The notes beneath the pieces were generated by a model. It worked only from the letters and a program-made list of their open reading frames with translations. It made no database searches and was not told the origin of the DNA. This document shows positions 62,828 to 64,000 of a stretch of 64,000 nucleotides of DNA, piece after piece (within the stretch, counting starts at the first letter, position 1; each line of letters starts with the position of its first letter). The translations under genes and the position numbers were made by a program. This DNA comes from Streptosporangium nondiastaticum (GTDB lineage: Bacteria > Actinomycetota > Actinomycetes > Streptomycetales > Streptomycetaceae), in contig NZ_PXWG01000005.1 of assembly GCF_003011965.1 (NCBI RefSeq), positions 1-64,000 on the forward strand. Reading direction: 5' to 3'.

Positions 62828-63169
62828 GTGGACCTGTCCCTGTCGACCGAGACCGTAGGCGACCGTACGGTTGTCCGGGTCGGTGGCGAGATTGATGTGT
62901 ACACCGCGCCCAAGCTGCGTGAGCAGCTGGTCGAGCTTGTCAACGACGGCAGCTATCACCTCGTCGTGGACATGGAGGGCGTCGACTTCCTCGACTCCAC
63001 CGGGCTCGGCGTCCTGGTCGGCGGGCTGAAGCGGGTGCGTGCCCACGAGGGCTCGCTGCGCCTGGTCTGCAACCAGGAGCGCATTCTCAAGATTTTCCGT
63101 ATCACCGGTCTCACCAAGGTGTTCCCGATCCACACCTCGGTGGAGGATGCGGTGCAGGCGACCGACTGA
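62828..63169 (+). CDS. bldG: Anti-sigma factor antagonist BldG
   Basis: This 113-residue STAS protein is BldG, needed for aerial hyphae and antibiotic production. The phosphorylated residue is Ser57 in [13 protein letters not shown], which is intact. GTG 62828 with GGAGG upstream gives the same 113 residues as in S. coelicolor. The next gene, 115 bases downstream, is its known co-transcribed anti-sigma partner. Phosphorylation by a kinase partner controls its binding to anti-sigma factors. Confidence 0.97.
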   Translation: MDLSLSTETVGDRTVVRVGGEIDVYTAPKLREQLVELVNDGSYHLVVDMEGVDFLDSTGLGVLVGGLKRVRAHEGSLRLVCNQERILKIFRITGLTKVFPIHTSVEDAVQATD

Positions 63170-63284
63170 GGTCGCCGGGGAAGACTGTCACGCGGGGGGA
63201 ACCCGGGCCCCGGGCCCGGCCCCCTCGTGAGTCCGCCCTTTTCCGGATGCAGGGGAGAGGGCACGTACGACCGAGGGGGATGGC

Positions 63285-63737
63285 ATGGCCACCGTCGAAC
63301 TGCTCTTCAGTGCCCTTCCCGAGCATGTCCGGACCGCCCGGCTGGTGGCGGCCGCGGTGGCGCGCCGCGCCGGTGTGGACGAGGCCGTGCTGGACGAGGT
63401 CCGGCTCGCCGTGGGCGAGGCCTGTTCGCGCGCGGTCGGCCTGCACATCACCCATGAGGTGGCCACGCCCGTGCGGGTGACGCTGATCGAGGAGGAGAAG
63501 AAGTTCTCCATCGAGGTGGGGGACGACGCCCCCCGCCCCGCGCCGCTCGACCTCGCCTCTGCGAACGGTTCGGAGCGCCCCGCGCCCGGGCACGAGGACC
63601 CCGGCGCCGACAGCGAGGACGACATGGGCCTCGCCGTCATCAGCGGCCTGGTCGACGACGTCGAGGTGACCGCGGACGAGCGCGGCGGACTGATCCGCAT
63701 GAGCTGGCCGATCGCCCCCGCGACCGTGGCGTCGTAG
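63285..63737 (+). CDS. ATP-binding (anti-sigma/GHKL-type) partner of BldG
   Basis: This 150-residue protein has the anti-sigma-kinase layout. The N-box region is DEVRLAVGEACSRAV (about residues 37-51) and a DDMGLAVISGLVD motif is near the end. The Glu of the N-box is present (Glu45) but the usual Asn four residues later is Arg49. The G1 motif has Ala in place of the second Gly. It lies just downstream of bldG, the setting of the S. coelicolor bldG-orf3 operon. It is probably regulated by BldG. Confidence 0.88.
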   Translation: MATVELLFSALPEHVRTARLVAAAVARRAGVDEAVLDEVRLAVGEACSRAVGLHITHEVATPVRVTLIEEEKKFSIEVGDDAPRPAPLDLASANGSERPAPGHEDPGADSEDDMGLAVISGLVDDVEVTADERGGLIRMSWPIAPATVAS

Positions 63738-64000
63738 CCCGACCGGGCGTATTGCCGTAGCCCGTCCTCCTCGGACAGGCGTAACTCCTGGCTGCTCCGG
63801 GATCGCGTCCGGGATCGCGACCCGGCGACGCGTCATCAGCGCCCTTTTGCCGGCGCCTTCGCAAACGTTCACCGGACCACGCCGGGGCCCGCTCGCGCGG
63901 GACCGCTTCACCGGCTCTTCCATGAATTGATCAGCAGTGAATTCCGCGATCTTTTCGCTGATCTTTTCACTGATCGCCACCCGGGGCCGGAATGGATCTC
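63738..64000. other. Terminal intergenic stretch
   Basis: No gene is supported in the last 263 bases. Near 63947-63977 the sequence GATCTTTTCGCTGATCTTTTCACTGATC holds two copies of a GATCTTTTCRC step and is AT-richer, so it may be a promoter or operator for the next gene outside the window. Confidence 0.4.

Noticed and set aside
62774..63133. 120-residue N-terminal extension of the helicase
   Set aside because: It would run antisense through bldG. The start at 62773 fits the family and leaves a normal promoter gap.

Overview
The window is chromosomal DNA of a Streptomyces. It has very high GC, many GTG starts and ATGA/GTGA start-stop overlaps, and Streptomyces-specific genes (wblA, bldG, a DUF5753/DUF397 pair, DUF5063 beside recR). 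Gene order in many stretches matches, from memory, the S. coelicolor core: dnaX-recR, ask-asd, ponA-wblA-ArsA pair, crp-nth, acsA-nhaA, Tad locus-helicase-bldG. No prophage, insertion sequence or CRISPR array was seen.

Layout. 1-3.8 kb: end of dnaX, a YbaB nucleoid protein, recR, a DUF5063 protein and an O-methyltransferase. 3.9-7.4 kb: an accessory-looking block with an XRE/DUF5753 regulator, its DUF397 partner, a winged-helix/zinc-ribbon protein, a VOC protein and a PH-like membrane protein. 7.5-9.9 kb: ask-asd, the entry to lysine, threonine, methionine and diaminopimelate synthesis; ask appears to carry an internal start for a separate regulatory subunit. 10-18 kb: an ECF-like sigma factor with a membrane partner, SURF1, an S9 peptidase, phenylalanine hydroxylase, DUF1876, the remnant of an FAD-linked oxidase and a Tat-type lactonase.

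18.1-25.2 kb is the most interesting accessory region. It is an apparent operon of SbnA-like and SbnB-like enzymes (L-2,3-diaminopropionate synthesis), a 684-residue FAD/NAD(P)-binding protein, a lactate-permease-type transporter and a short 2-hydroxyacid dehydrogenase. No NRPS or siderophore synthetase lies nearby. A 19-residue TTA-containing leader ORF and a strong inverted repeat precede it.

25-47 kb is mostly housekeeping and regulation: a secreted metzincin with a lectin domain, tRNA-Pro(CGG), Pr6Pr, a metallophosphoesterase, YqeY, a class A PBP, wblA with twin 18-bp upstream elements, two ArsA-type ATPases, DUF4177-RidA, Nudix-MBL, Crp, endonuclease III-CoA pyrophosphatase-MarP, an epoxide-hydrolase-like protein, NhaA and AcsA. 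47-54.5 kb has a SulP-carbonic anhydrase fusion, a deacetylase-like lipoprotein, a CooC-like ATPase, a degenerate Fic protein, a 6S-like RNA candidate, a HAD hydrolase and a clear 6C RNA. 54.9-60.4 kb is a compact Tad/Flp pilus operon. A MrfA-type helicase, bldG and the bldG partner gene close the window.

A theme across the window is short tandem repeats. Many start at or straddle stop codons. Others are in-frame 15-bp repeats that give low-complexity pentapeptides in proteins.
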